Shown here in pieces: positions 15,719 to 24,555 of a stretch of DNA of 64,000 bases. The notes under the pieces were generated by a model that had not been told where the DNA came from, searched no databases, and worked only from the letters and a program-made list of their open reading frames with translations. Source of the DNA: Methylocella tundrae (lineage in GTDB: Bacteria > Pseudomonadota > Alphaproteobacteria > Rhizobiales > Beijerinckiaceae); assembly GCF_901905185.1 (NCBI RefSeq), contig NZ_CABFMQ020000087.1, forward strand, positions 124,001 through 188,000, read 5' to 3'. How positions within the stretch are numbered: the stretch's first letter is position 1; each line of letters begins with the position of its first letter. A program made the position numbers and the translations under genes.

Positions 15719-17890
15719 CTAACCGGCGATGCGGGAGAGATCCGCGACCTCGTTCACCACGCGGCGCAGGCGCGCAAACAGCCGCAGCCGATTGAGCCGA
15801 AGTTCCGGGTCCGGCGCATTGACCGTCACCTTTTCGAAAAAGGCGTCGACCGGCGCGCGGAGCGAGGAGAGCTCCGCCATCGCGTCTTCGAACGGCCTTT
15901 GACCATCGAACCCCGGCCGTCCGACGCGCTCTTCCGCAAGCCGCAAATGCCTGCGCGCCTCGATGGCGAGGCTTTCGATCTTGTCCCACAGCGCGACTTC
16001 TTCCGGCTCTTGCAGCAAAGAGCGGTCCGGCGCTCCTTCGAAGGCGCCAATGGCCTCTTTCTTTTCTTCCGCACGCAAAATATTCGTGGCGCGGCGATAG
16101 CCCGCCAGCAGATTGACTCCATCTTCCGTGTCCAGAAAGCCGCCGAGCGCCTCGACGCGGCGGACGATCAGCAGCAGATCGTCCTGGCCCGGCAGAGCGA
16201 AAACCGCGTCGATCAGATCATGGCGGGCGCCGCGCTCGCGCAGATAGATTTTTAGGCGGTCCCCGAAAAAGGCGAGAAGCTGGGCGCAGATCTCTTCTTC
16301 CTCAACGCGCAACGCCGAGCGATCCAAAGCGCCCTGCCCGACATGATGCGAGAAGGCGGAACGTAAAATCGGCAGAAGCGGCAGCCGCAGTCTGTTTTCG
16401 AGAACGAGCGCAATCACGCCAAGGGCGGCGCGGCGCAAAGCGTATGGATCCTTGCTGCCGGTCGGCTTTTCGTCGATCGCCCAAAAGCCGACCAGAATGT
16501 CGATTTTGTCGGCCAGCGCGACGGCGACGGCGACGAGCGCATTTGGCACCCGATCGTTCGGCCCTTGCGGTTTGTAATGATCCTCGATCGCCTCGGCGAC
16601 TTCAGTGCGCTCGCCCTGCGCGAGCGCGTAATAGCGGCCCATCAGTCCCTGCAGCTCGGGAAACTCGCCGACCATTTCAGAGGGCAGATCCGCCTTGGCG
16701 AGAAGCGCCGCGCGACGGGCGACTTCAGGGTCGGCGCCGATTTTTCCCGCGATGTCTTCCGCGAGCCTGACAAGCCTTCCGACCCGCGCGCGTTGCGTGC
16801 CGAGCTTTTCATGAAACACGACAGAATCAAGCTTTATGAGACGATCCTCAAGCTTGATCTTAAGATCCGTCTCCCAGAAAAACTTGGCGTCCGACAGGCG
16901 CGCGCGCACCACGCGGGCGTTGCCGGCGGCGATCGCGGCCCCGCCGTCGCTGGCGTCGATATTCGCCACCAGAGCGAATTTATGGGCGAGCCGGCCCGTC
17001 GTCGCATCGCTCAGTACGAAACATTTCTGATTGGCGCGAATGGTCGCGCGAATGACCTCCGGCGGAATTTCGAGAAAGGCCGGATCGAATTCGCCGATCA
17101 GCACGACCGGCCATTCGACCAGTCCAGCGACCTCATGCAGCAAAGCCTCATCCTCGATCAGCTCGAGGCCCTGCGCGAAGGCGAGATCGCGCGCGTCATG
17201 AAGGATGATGTTGCGCCGGCGCGCGGGATCGAGCACCACCTTGGCTTTTTCGAGGGCTGGAGCGTAATCGTCGAAACGGCGCACGAGAATTGCCCGCGGC
17301 GCCATGAAGCGATGCCCGTAAGTGACATTGCCGGCGGCGATCCCATCGACTGAAAAGGGCACCACCTCCGGGTCTTCCGTTTCCGGTCCGAAAGTGGCGA
17401 GGATCGAATGCAGCGGGCGCACCCAACGCAGCGAATCCGGCCGGATCGACGCCGCGCCCCAGCGCATCGACTTCGGCCAGGGAAAGCGCCTGACGACCGA
17501 GGGCAGAAGCTCGGCCAGAACCTCGATCGTCGCCTGCCCCTTGCGTTCGACGACCGCGATATAGAATTCGGTCTTTTTCTTCGGGTCCACTTCGATCTTC
17601 GCTTCGGAAATCGAAGCAAGGCCGGCGCTTTTCAAAAAGCCCTGCACCGCCGCGTCGGGCGCGCCGACGCGCGGGCCCTTTTTTTCCTCCCGCACGTCCG
17701 GCTGGCGCGCCGGCAATCCGGCGACATGCAAAGCGAGCCTGCGCGGCGTTACAAAACTCGCGGCGCCCTCGAACGCAAGGCCACGCTCGCCCAAAGCCTC
17801 CGTGACGAGACGTTTCAAATCATCGGCCGCCTGCGCCTGCATACGGGCCGGAATTTCCTCGGAAAACAATTCAAGAAGGAGGTCGGGCAT
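15719..17890 (-). CDS. glyS: Glycyl-tRNA synthetase beta subunit
   Basis: A 723-aa subunit of the bacterial alpha2beta2 glycyl-tRNA synthetase, responsible mainly for tRNA recognition and needed for charging. Marker segments: '[25 protein letters not shown]' start, '[21 protein letters not shown]' (about 141-160), 'YGHRFMAP', '[21 protein letters not shown]', and the C-terminal anticodon-binding part ending '[16 protein letters not shown]'. Length is as expected. The usual partner glyQ lies upstream on the same strand but is separated by 792 bp holding an opposing secreted-protein gene. Confidence 0.97.
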   Translation of the reverse strand: MPDLLLELFSEEIPARMQAQAADDLKRLVTEALGERGLAFEGAASFVTPRRLALHVAGLPARQPDVREEKKGPRVGAPDAAVQGFLKSAGLASISEAKIEVDPKKKTEFYIAVVERKGQATIEVLAELLPSVVRRFPWPKSMRWGAASIRPDSLRWVRPLHSILATFGPETEDPEVVPFSVDGIAAGNVTYGHRFMAPRAILVRRFDDYAPALEKAKVVLDPARRRNIILHDARDLAFAQGLELIEDEALLHEVAGLVEWPVVLIGEFDPAFLEIPPEVIRATIRANQKCFVLSDATTGRLAHKFALVANIDASDGGAAIAAGNARVVRARLSDAKFFWETDLKIKLEDRLIKLDSVVFHEKLGTQRARVGRLVRLAEDIAGKIGADPEVARRAALLAKADLPSEMVGEFPELQGLMGRYYALAQGERTEVAEAIEDHYKPQGPNDRVPNALVAVAVALADKIDILVGFWAIDEKPTGSKDPYALRRAALGVIALVLENRLRLPLLPILRSAFSHHVGQGALDRSALRVEEEEICAQLLAFFGDRLKIYLRERGARHDLIDAVFALPGQDDLLLIVRRVEALGGFLDTEDGVNLLAGYRRATNILRAEEKKEAIGAFEGAPDRSLLQEPEEVALWDKIESLAIEARRHLRLAEERVGRPGFDGQRPFEDAMAELSSLRAPVDAFFEKVTVNAPDPELRLNRLRLFARLRRVVNEVADLSRIAG

Positions 17891-18135
17891 GATCTCGTTT
17901 CGGTTTGGGCTCAGTCTTCGCGACCTCGACCGGAGGAAACCAGCCGGGCATGCGTCCGCCGCTCGAACCGTTGACTAAGCTCTGAATTTCCCTTCGCCAA
18001 GCGGAAATTTGGTCTCAGAGCGCCCCGCATCGGCCGCTTTGGAGTCGATCACGCAAATTGTGCATTCGATTCGGGCGCCCCGAGGGAACATGGAAAGCGC
18101 CCAGGCGTTGCCATAACTCCTATGGAGGCATTGCT

Positions 18136-18663
18136 ATGAACACTCCAAGATTTCTTGCGCTTTCTGGCGCGGCCTTGATTGCCTTGACCTCAAGCGTTTC
18201 CGCGGGTCCCATGAGCATAGCGACCAGCGGTGTGGCGCCGCCGACGCAGTCTCAGATCGAAACGGTCGCCTACCGCCGCCATTACCGTCACTACGCCCAT
18301 GGGCGCCATTACCATCACTACGCCTATCGGCGCCACTACTACGGCGTAAATCCCGGCGCGGCTATCGCGGGCGCGGCGCTCGGCGCACTTTCGCTCGGCG
18401 TGACAGCAGCGACGCTTGGCGACTGCGGCTTTTATGGCTGCGGATATGGCTATGGCGGCCCATATTACGGCGGCTACTATGGCGGCGGGCCCTATTATGG
18501 CGGCGGCTACTACGGTGGACGCTATGCGGGATGGGGCGGCGGAATGCGCACCGGCCGCAGCGTCGGCTTTGGCCATGCGGGCGGTTTCCATGGCGGTGGG
18601 TTCCACGGCGGCGGCGGAGGCTTCCATGGCGGAGGTTTTCATGGCGGCGGCATGCACCGCTGA
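18136..18663 (+). CDS. His/Tyr/Gly-rich secreted protein between glyQ and glyS
   Basis: A 175-aa exported protein of low complexity. Signal peptide residues 1-23 (MNTPRFLALSGAALIALTSSVSA); a His/Tyr/Arg-rich segment follows (YRRHYRHYAHGRHYHHY, about 46-62); next an Ala/Gly hydrophobic stretch with one or two Cys (GDCGFYGCGYG); then Gly/Tyr repeats (GGPYYGGYYGGG) and a GGFHGGG tail. The many His side chains suggest metal binding, which is an inference. GGAGG lies 8 nt before ATG 18136. It runs opposite to glyQ and glyS, so the synthetase pair is interrupted. Related small proteins lie at 19962 and 20410. Confidence 0.7.
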   Translation: MNTPRFLALSGAALIALTSSVSAGPMSIATSGVAPPTQSQIETVAYRRHYRHYAHGRHYHHYAYRRHYYGVNPGAAIAGAALGALSLGVTAATLGDCGFYGCGYGYGGPYYGGYYGGGPYYGGGYYGGRYAGWGGGMRTGRSVGFGHAGGFHGGGFHGGGGGFHGGGFHGGGMHR

Positions 18664-18682
18664 CCCCTTGCCTCGCGCCTGA

Positions 18683-19657
18683 TCAGTCCTGAACGAGACC
18701 ATCTCCGCCGCCGGCCGCCGTCTTGAGCCAGGCGGCGCCGCAGGCCTTGGCGAGTTCGCGAACGCGCAAAATGTAACTCTGCCGCTCGGTGACGGAGATG
18801 ACCCCGCGCGCATCGAGCAGATTGAAGAGATGCGAGGCCTTGAGGCATTGGTCATAGGCAGGCAATGCCATCAGATGGCGCCCACCCCGATCGCCCGCCG
18901 CGAGCAGAGCCGCGCATTCGGCTTCGGCGTCGCGGAAATGCTGGAAGAGAAGCTCGACATTGGCCGCTTCGAAATTATAGCGCGAGTATTCTTCCTCGGC
19001 CTGCTTGAAGACATCGCCGTAAGTGACCTTGCTGTCTCCTTCGCCGCCGTTGAAATTAAGATCAAAGATGCTTTCGACGCCCTGCACATACATGGCGAGG
19101 CGCTCCAGCCCATAGGTCAATTCACCTGAAACCGGAGCACATTCGATCCCTGCGACCTGCTGAAAATAGGTAAATTGCGAGACCTCCATGCCATCGCACC
19201 AGCACTCCCAGCCAAGGCCCCAGGCGCCGAGCGTCGGGCTTTCCCAATCATCCTCGACGAAGCGTATGTCGTGCAGGCGCAGATCGACGCCAATCGCCTC
19301 GAGCGAACGCAGATAGAGCGACTGAAGATCGGGCGGCGACGGCTTCAGGATCACCTGAAACTGATAGTAATGCTGCAGCCGGTTGGGGTTTTCGCCGTAA
19401 CGCCCATCCTTTGGCCGGCGCGAGGGCTGCACATAGGCCGCCTTCCACGGCCGCGGACCGAGCGAGCGCAAGGTCGTGCCCGGATGAAATGTCCCGGCGC
19501 CGACTTCCATGTCGTAAGGCTGCAGGATGACGCAGCCCTGCGCCGCCCAGAATTGCTGCAGGGTCAGCAGGAGGCCTTGAAACGAACGTGATGGAGCGAG
19601 CGCTTGGGGCGCCGCTTTTTGGGTGGATAAGGAGGTTTCGTGCGCAAGGTCGGTCAT
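18683..19657 (-). CDS. glyQ: Glycyl-tRNA synthetase alpha subunit
   Basis: A 324-aa class II synthetase subunit that forms glycyl-adenylate. Recognisable motifs: '[35 protein letters not shown]' (about 24-58), '[34 protein letters not shown]' (motif 2 region) and 'GLERLAMY' (motif 3). Full family length with a modest N-terminal extension. It should cooperate with GlyS despite the inserted opposing gene. Confidence 0.97.
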   Translation of the reverse strand: MTDLAHETSLSTQKAAPQALAPSRSFQGLLLTLQQFWAAQGCVILQPYDMEVGAGTFHPGTTLRSLGPRPWKAAYVQPSRRPKDGRYGENPNRLQHYYQFQVILKPSPPDLQSLYLRSLEAIGVDLRLHDIRFVEDDWESPTLGAWGLGWECWCDGMEVSQFTYFQQVAGIECAPVSGELTYGLERLAMYVQGVESIFDLNFNGGEGDSKVTYGDVFKQAEEEYSRYNFEAANVELLFQHFRDAEAECAALLAAGDRGGRHLMALPAYDQCLKASHLFNLLDARGVISVTERQSYILRVRELAKACGAAWLKTAAGGGDGLVQD

Positions 19658-19961
19658 GAGGCGCCTTGTATCGCTACTCGGGATCGCATGGAAGAGCGAT
19701 TGCGCCAGCGACGCGTCGACGGAACGATAAGCTCAAAAGGTCAAGATGGCGGTTCAGACAGCATGATGATCGAAGTCACGGTCGCGCCTGGGCAATTGTC
19801 AAGGCTATGTCATAATACTTTAAGTTGAAAAACAAAATGCCTGTAAAAACAAGTTTCCCATTGCGTGATGCTAACTTTCAATGCACGCTTTCATGGGAGA
19901 TGATTGTTGCAAGTCAACTGGTCTCTTGATCCTCCAACGCTTGCGCTTCCGGGAGGGATAA
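19658..19961. other. Intergenic region, glyQ / secreted protein
   Basis: A 304-bp divergent region between glyQ and the Tyr-rich gene at 19962. It holds no convincing gene. It is visibly AT-richer than its surroundings around 19800-19900 and ends with a GGGAGGG Shine-Dalgarno before ATG 19962. Promoters for both sides are expected here, but no motif is clear enough to place. Confidence 0.4.
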
Positions 19962-20270
19962 ATGAAATTTCATTGCCTATTGGCTTCCGCCGCCCTCGCC
20001 GCTTCAGTGTTTTTCATAGGCGACGTCGCCGTCCAGGCCACTCCGGCCTCCGGTCTTTCACAGGCCGGGTCCAGCATCCGCGCTTTGGAAACGCCCGCCG
20101 CTCAGCAAGGCGTCGAAAAGACCTATTACTACCGTCGCTATTACCATCGGCGCTATTACCACCCTTATTATCGCCATTACTATCGGCGCCATTACTATCG
20201 CCCTTATTATCGCAGACATTATTACCATCCATACTATCATCGCTACCGCTATTATCGTCCGTTTTACTGA
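19962..20270 (+). CDS. Tyr/Arg/His-rich secreted protein
   Basis: A 102-aa exported protein: signal peptide residues 1-27 (...AVQA), a short linker with 'SSIRALETPAAQQGVEKT', then about 48 residues composed almost wholly of Tyr, Arg, His and Pro in a YYRRxYxP-like rhythm (residues 55-102). Function unknown; the clustered aromatic and basic residues could bind metals, polyanions or cell envelope polymers (inference). Paralogue-like proteins occur at 18136 and 20410. The DNA of the tail is a degenerate tandem array of TATTACC/CGC-type units. Confidence 0.7.
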   Translation: MKFHCLLASAALAASVFFIGDVAVQATPASGLSQAGSSIRALETPAAQQGVEKTYYYRRYYHRRYYHPYYRHYYRRHYYRPYYRRHYYHPYYHRYRYYRPFY

Positions 20271-20306
20271 TAGACAGGCCAGAGTGCTTTCCGCCTGAAT
20301 GAAATC

Positions 20307-20332
20307 ATTGGAGCGATTGAAATCGCTCCAAT
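20307..20332. repeat. Palindrome with ATT-GA-AAT core
   Basis: A perfect 12-bp inverted repeat, ATTGGAGCGATT-ga-AATCGCTCCAAT, 36 bp after the Tyr-rich gene stop. It could act as a transcription terminator without a T-run. The same core arrangement occurs in the hairpin at 30188-30213. Confidence 0.6.
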
Positions 20333-20346
20333 ATCAGAAGTTTGAG

Positions 20347-20390
20347 CATATTCTTGTCGATCAGATTAAAACGATCTGATCGGAATATGC
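20347..20390. repeat. Dispersed palindromic repeat, family B, copy 1
   Basis: A long imperfect inverted repeat: GCATATTC-ttgt-CGATCAGAT-taaaacg-ATCTGATCG-GAATATGC. It ends 19 nt before the ATG of the next secreted-protein gene. A homologous element in reverse orientation is at 26545-26600, so it is a mobile-type or structured intergenic repeat rather than a gene-specific operator. Confidence 0.65.
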
Positions 20391-20409
20391 TGTGGATAGG
20401 GATGAAAAC

Positions 20410-20634
20410 ATGCGTAGATTTGCAAAGATTTTGTGGGCCGCCGGAGCGCTTTGCGGCTTCGGTTTTGGCCTTGCGGGGCTGGCGCAGGCAATGCCGATGG
20501 CGGCCAGCGGGATCACGACCGCCGGGAGCCCGGCCTCCGCCGTGGAAAAAGCGCATTATTATCACCGTCACTATAACTATCACCACCATTACTATCATCA
20601 CCATCACCACTACTATCATCGCAGGGGTTGGTGA
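20410..20634 (+). CDS. His/Tyr-rich small secreted protein
   Basis: A 74-aa exported protein. Signal peptide residues 1-26 (MRRFAKILWAAGALCGFGFGLAGLAQA), a short Ser/Ala linker, and a C-terminal 28-residue tail built from His and Tyr (HYYHRHYNYHHHYYHHH...), ending RRGW. Metal binding is a reasonable guess from about 15 His; nothing confirms it. ATG 20410 with AGGGA upstream is preferred to an in-frame GTG at 20392. Third member of the local His/Tyr-rich family. Confidence 0.6.
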   Translation: MRRFAKILWAAGALCGFGFGLAGLAQAMPMAASGITTAGSPASAVEKAHYYHRHYNYHHHYYHHHHHYYHRRGW

Positions 20635-20702
20635 CGAGGGAGGCTCATCAAAGGAGGCGTCTCCGCCGGAGGCGCCTTTCCGATCAATAAGCTCCGGAGT
20701 TC

Positions 20703-21476
20703 CTACCAATCAATCGCCGCCTCGCCGCGGTGAATCGCTTCGGCCATCGCCGTGAATCGCGATCCTTCGTGTAGCGTCAGCGCCGGCGCGATCGACAAGG
20801 GCGCGCGGCTGCCCTTTTTCGCGCGCAGAAGAATGCGGATCGCCGGCGCGCCCTCGCGCGCATGCACGGGCAAGACGGTGACGCCCCCCGCGCGTCCCTC
20901 AAGGCTCGCAAGAATCGCGGCGAGATTTTCCGGCCGGTGAATAAGGATGAATGATCCGCCGGGCCGGGCGAGCGCGAGGCAGGCGGCGATCCATGCCTCG
21001 AGCGCGCCCGCGCCCTCTCCCGGCATCACATGGGCGCGGCGTTTGCCCTCGTCGGGCGATGGGCGCGACCGGCGCGCATCGAAAAAAGGCGGATTGGAGA
21101 TCACAAGTCCCGCGCTTTCATCGGCGAGGCCGGCGGCCCGGCGGCTTCGCGGAGAAAGCGCATCGGCTTCGAAGACCTGCCCGCGATCCGGCATTCCGTT
21201 GAGAACGAGATTTTCCCGCGCGAGATCCGCGGTCCGCGGATCATTCTCGATCAGACCGACTTTCGCGCCTCGCCGCGTCAAGGCGAGCGTCAGGCCGGCG
21301 GCTCCGACGCCCGAACCCACGTCAAGCGCCAAACCGGCATATTCCGCTGGCGCCGCGGCGGCGAGCAAGATCGCGTCGGTGCCGGCGCGATGGCCGCGCT
21401 CAGGCTGGCGCAGGAAGAGCCGCCCGCCCAGAAATGCGTCCGGCTCGCGTGAGCGGGCCTGCGCCGGTTCAGCCAT
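20703..21476 (-). CDS. TrmN6-like tRNA/N6-adenine methyltransferase
   Basis: A 257-aa Rossmann-fold SAM methyltransferase. 'LALDVGSGVGAAGLTLALTRRG' is motif I; NPPFF is the N6-adenine methyltransferase catalytic motif (N-P-P-[FY]). The best match by layout is tRNA1(Val) adenine-37-N6 methyltransferase (YfiC/TrmN6). ATG 21476 (MAEPAQ...) is chosen because the longer frame to 21554 overlaps the DUF2007 gene extensively. It overlaps that gene by 8 nt and is probably cotranscribed with it. Confidence 0.8.
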   Translation of the reverse strand: MAEPAQARSREPDAFLGGRLFLRQPERGHRAGTDAILLAAAAPAEYAGLALDVGSGVGAAGLTLALTRRGAKVGLIENDPRTADLARENLVLNGMPDRGQVFEADALSPRSRRAAGLADESAGLVISNPPFFDARRSRPSPDEGKRRAHVMPGEGAGALEAWIAACLALARPGGSFILIHRPENLAAILASLEGRAGGVTVLPVHAREGAPAIRILLRAKKGSRAPLSIAPALTLHEGSRFTAMAEAIHRGEAAIDW

Positions 21477-21693
21477 CGGATAATTCCTCGGAGAGCCCGC
21501 CCTCGGCCAACGCCGCGCGGGCTTCCGCCGCATCGTCCTCCAGGACCAGAACACGCCGCGGCAGAAAGCCCAGCGATCCCTCCAGCGCGCTCATATGCTG
21601 ATCGGCGATGAAGATATCGATGCCGGCTTCACGAAGGATTGCTTCGACCAGAGAAATCAGCACAAGGTCGTTGGTGCGCAGCAGTTCGACCAA
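21469..21693 (-). CDS. DUF2007-family putative signal-transducing protein
   Basis: A 74-aa protein with the DUF2007 pattern: 'MVELLRTNDLVLISLVEAILREAGIDIFIADQHMSALEG' followed by 'RRVLVLEDDAAEARAAL'. The ferredoxin-like fold resembles PII-interacting or GlnB-like domains, but no role is established. It commonly sits beside the small-subunit-like methyltransferase in Hyphomicrobiales, as here, and diverges from the prenyl synthase gene. Confidence 0.85.
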   Translation of the reverse strand: MVELLRTNDLVLISLVEAILREAGIDIFIADQHMSALEGSLGFLPRRVLVLEDDAAEARAALAEGGLSEELSDG

Positions 21694-21856
21694 TGGGCCT
21701 CCTTGGAATCACGTGCGCGCGCAAGACGCCGGAGCGCGGCTACAAGACCTCGCATGCGGCAAAAGAACCGGCAAGATGGTTCGCGCGGCTGTCGCGAGTT
21801 GAAAAGTGTCCGGGAGCGCCCTAATAAGCGCAGGCGGATCCGCGGAGTGTTGGATA

Positions 21857-22867
21857 TTGGGCGTTGTCATTCCTTTAGAAGAAAAAGCAGAGCCCGGCAT
21901 CGAGCCGCTTCTTGGCCTTGTCGGCGCGGACATGGACCGCGTCAACCAGACCATCCTCAGCCGCTCGGCTTCCGACGTGTCGATGATACCGGAAGTCGCG
22001 AACCACCTGATTTCCTCCGGCGGCAAGCGCCTTCGCCCCATGCTCACTCTGGCGACCGCCGGCTTATGCGGCTACCAGGGCTCCGGCCACATCAAGCTCG
22101 CCGCCTCGGTGGAGTTCATGCACACGGCGACGCTTCTGCATGATGACGTTGTCGACGAGAGCGACATGCGGCGCGGCAAGCTCGCGGCGCGCATGCTCTG
22201 GGGCAACGAGGCAAGCGTCCTCGTCGGCGATTTCCTGCTCGGCCAAGCCTTCAAGATGATGGTCGAGGTCGGCTCCTTGCCCTGCCTTGACGTCTTGTCC
22301 TCCGCCGCCGCCGTGATCGCGGAAGGCGAAGTCATGCAATTATCCGCCGCCAAGGATACGCAGACGAGCGAAGATGACTACCTCGCGGTGATCCGCGCCA
22401 AGACCGCCGCCTTGTTCGGCGCGGCTTCCGAGGTCGGGCCCTTGCTGGCGGGGCGCCCAAAGGCTGAAATCGCCGCCTGCCGCGGCTATGGCCTCAATCT
22501 CGGCATCGCCTTTCAGCTGATCGACGATGCGCTCGATTATGGCGGCACCTCAGCCAAGCTCGGCAAGAATGTTGGCGACGACTTCCGCGAAGGAAAGATC
22601 ACCCTGCCGGTGGTGCTCTCCTTTCGCCGCGGCACGACGGAACAGCGCGAGTTCTGGCGCCGCACGCTGGAAAAGGGCGAGATCGAGGACGCCGATCTCG
22701 AAGCCGCGATCGCCACCATGCACAAGCACCGAGCCCTCGAAGATACGGTTGAACGGGCGCGCCATTATGGCGCGATGGCGCGCGACGCGCTGGAGCTCTT
22801 TCCGTCGTCTCCCTGGAAATTCGCGCTGAGCGATGTCGTCGACTTTTGCGTCAACCGCGCTTTTTGA
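21857..22867 (+). CDS. ispB: Polyprenyl (octaprenyl) diphosphate synthase
   Basis: A 336-aa trans-prenyltransferase that elongates farnesyl diphosphate with isopentenyl units; the likely product is the ubiquinone side chain. First Asp-rich motif DDVVD at residues 96-100, second DDALD at 223-227, SGGKRLRP at 53-61. Start: an in-frame TTG at 21857 with GGAG 9 nt upstream gives MGVVIPLEEK, similar to related proteins; the open frame extends upstream to 21806 without family-like residues. Chain length (C40 versus C50) cannot be read reliably. Confidence 0.9.
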   Translation: MGVVIPLEEKAEPGIEPLLGLVGADMDRVNQTILSRSASDVSMIPEVANHLISSGGKRLRPMLTLATAGLCGYQGSGHIKLAASVEFMHTATLLHDDVVDESDMRRGKLAARMLWGNEASVLVGDFLLGQAFKMMVEVGSLPCLDVLSSAAAVIAEGEVMQLSAAKDTQTSEDDYLAVIRAKTAALFGAASEVGPLLAGRPKAEIAACRGYGLNLGIAFQLIDDALDYGGTSAKLGKNVGDDFREGKITLPVVLSFRRGTTEQREFWRRTLEKGEIEDADLEAAIATMHKHRALEDTVERARHYGAMARDALELFPSSPWKFALSDVVDFCVNRAF

Positions 22868-23006
22868 ACGGCCTGCTCCATTCTGGTACGGCGCCGCCCG
22901 TTCAGCGGTAATGGTTTCGCAAGCGTAACCGAGAATATTCAAATCGAGTGGCGGAATTGGCGCTTCGCAAGACGCCGCGAGAGCTCGGGATGAGCGTGAG
23001 ACGCGT

Positions 23007-24278
23007 ATGGGTGGGTCACGGTTCGGTTGGGCGGTGGGCGCGATCGCCCCTTGGTGGCTAGGCGTCGCGCTCGCGCTATCAATGCCCGCCGACGCGGAAC
23101 AGGAGGCCGTCTCCGGCGCTTCGCTCGCGGCTTTGTCCCTGCGCGCCCCGGCTCCCCCGCAGGAGTTGATACCCCCTCAAATTCCCGGACTGGCTGGCGC
23201 GCTCCGCCAGGCGCCGGCCGCTGACTCAACTGGACGAGCAGACGCTTTCGACTCGATGCCGCGTCTGCTGCGCGAGGCGAGCCTTGTCGTCGGCGAGGCG
23301 GACCGTTCCGAGCGCCTTCCCGACGAGATTGAGCCGCGCTCTGATCTTAAGCGCAATGCCGGGAAATTCCCGACGCTCGACCGCAGCCGCAGGGCGGATC
23401 CGGTCGTCGGGCTTCGTCCGACCTTCGACACGCGCCTGCGCCAACGCGGCGGCCTCGCCAATCTGCGGGCGCACGATCTCCTGTTCGAACACGATGAAGC
23501 GTGGCCGGTCAGCGGCTTTGATGTATCAGAAGGCGATTTCGCCGGGCCGGACAGCGTCTCAGCCTTCGAGCCTTGGCCCGATGGCGAAACCCCAACGACC
23601 GCGCCCTCGGCCGCCGACGCCTCCCCGCGTCAGAATGGCGGCGCCCAGACGATGCGCCCCGCGGCGCTCACCGAGCGTCTGATGCAAGGCGCGACGCCCG
23701 AGGTCCGCCGCGCCGAGGCGCTCGCGTCAACGACGCCCGCTCCGACTGATTCGACGCCGGTTGAGGTCGCCGCCATCGCAGCGCCGCCTCAGGTCGAAGC
23801 TCCAGACGACAGCACCGCGTCCTACGTCCCGTCGCGGCCCGGCTTTGCCGCTCTGATCGGCCACGATCGCGCCGCGCAGGAGCAACGCTGCCTTGCCGAA
23901 GCCATCTATTTCGAAGCGCGCGGCGAATCCGACGAAGGACAAGCCGCGGTGGCGCAAGTCGTCATGAACCGCGTCTCAAGCGGCCTTTATCCGCCGACGA
24001 TCTGCGGCGTCGTCTTCCAGAACCGGCATCGCCGCAACGCCTGCCAGTTCTCCTTCGCCTGCGAAGGCAGGGCGCTGCGCATCACCGAAGCGGAGGCCTG
24101 GCGCAGGGCCGTAAGGATCGCGGGGGAAGTCACCGCCGGCACAACCTATGTGTCCGACGTCGGAGGCGCGACCCATTATCACGCCAATTATGTCCGGCCG
24201 CGCTGGGCCAGAAGTCTTGAAAAAATGGATGTGATCGGGCATCATATATTTTACAAGCTCAGGCCGGGCCAGACTTGA
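23007..24278 (+). CDS. SleB-type cell wall hydrolase
   Basis: A 423-aa exported protein. N-terminal hydrophobic segment (about residues 8-29, ...ALSMPADA) acts as signal peptide; a long low-complexity Pro/Ala/Ser region follows; the C-terminal domain (about 290-415) is a Hydrolase_2/SleB domain with 'RCLAEAIYFEARGESDEGQAAVAQVVMNR' (catalytic Glu in YFEARGE) and 'CQFSFACEG', 'YHANYVRPRWA'. In spores SleB is a cortex-lytic transglycosylase; in non-spore alphaproteobacteria homologues are peptidoglycan hydrolases of undefined role. It starts 140 bp after ispB. Confidence 0.85.
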   Translation: MGGSRFGWAVGAIAPWWLGVALALSMPADAEQEAVSGASLAALSLRAPAPPQELIPPQIPGLAGALRQAPAADSTGRADAFDSMPRLLREASLVVGEADRSERLPDEIEPRSDLKRNAGKFPTLDRSRRADPVVGLRPTFDTRLRQRGGLANLRAHDLLFEHDEAWPVSGFDVSEGDFAGPDSVSAFEPWPDGETPTTAPSAADASPRQNGGAQTMRPAALTERLMQGATPEVRRAEALASTTPAPTDSTPVEVAAIAAPPQVEAPDDSTASYVPSRPGFAALIGHDRAAQEQRCLAEAIYFEARGESDEGQAAVAQVVMNRVSSGLYPPTICGVVFQNRHRRNACQFSFACEGRALRITEAEAWRRAVRIAGEVTAGTTYVSDVGGATHYHANYVRPRWARSLEKMDVIGHHIFYKLRPGQT

Positions 24279-24555
24279 TGCTGATATGGGATTGTGACCG
24301 TTTTAGCCTCAAGGCATGGCTCTAGACTTCAGCCGCTGGACGTCAATACGCGCGCTTTTTATCGGCGACGCGAAAAAAATCAGCCGATCGGCTGTGAATT
24401 TGCTGGCGCCGTTCTTTCGCCGATCGCGAAAACGTGGCCGGCCAAGCAAATCCACGCACTTGCTTGGCCGACGCAAAACGGCCATGTTCGGCGTGAGAAC
24501 TCACCCTGAACTCATCCCCCTCGGGGCGCCGCCTCCGGTACGGAAAAACGATCGC

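Noticed and set aside
20110-20270. Tandem short repeats that look CRISPR-like
   Set aside because: The periodic DNA encodes a Tyr/Arg/His-rich protein tail; units are degenerate, very short and have no spacers.
22939-23229. 96-aa minus-strand ORF before the cell wall hydrolase
   Set aside because: Overlaps the signal peptide part of the SleB-type gene, Arg/Pro-rich composition, no RBS.
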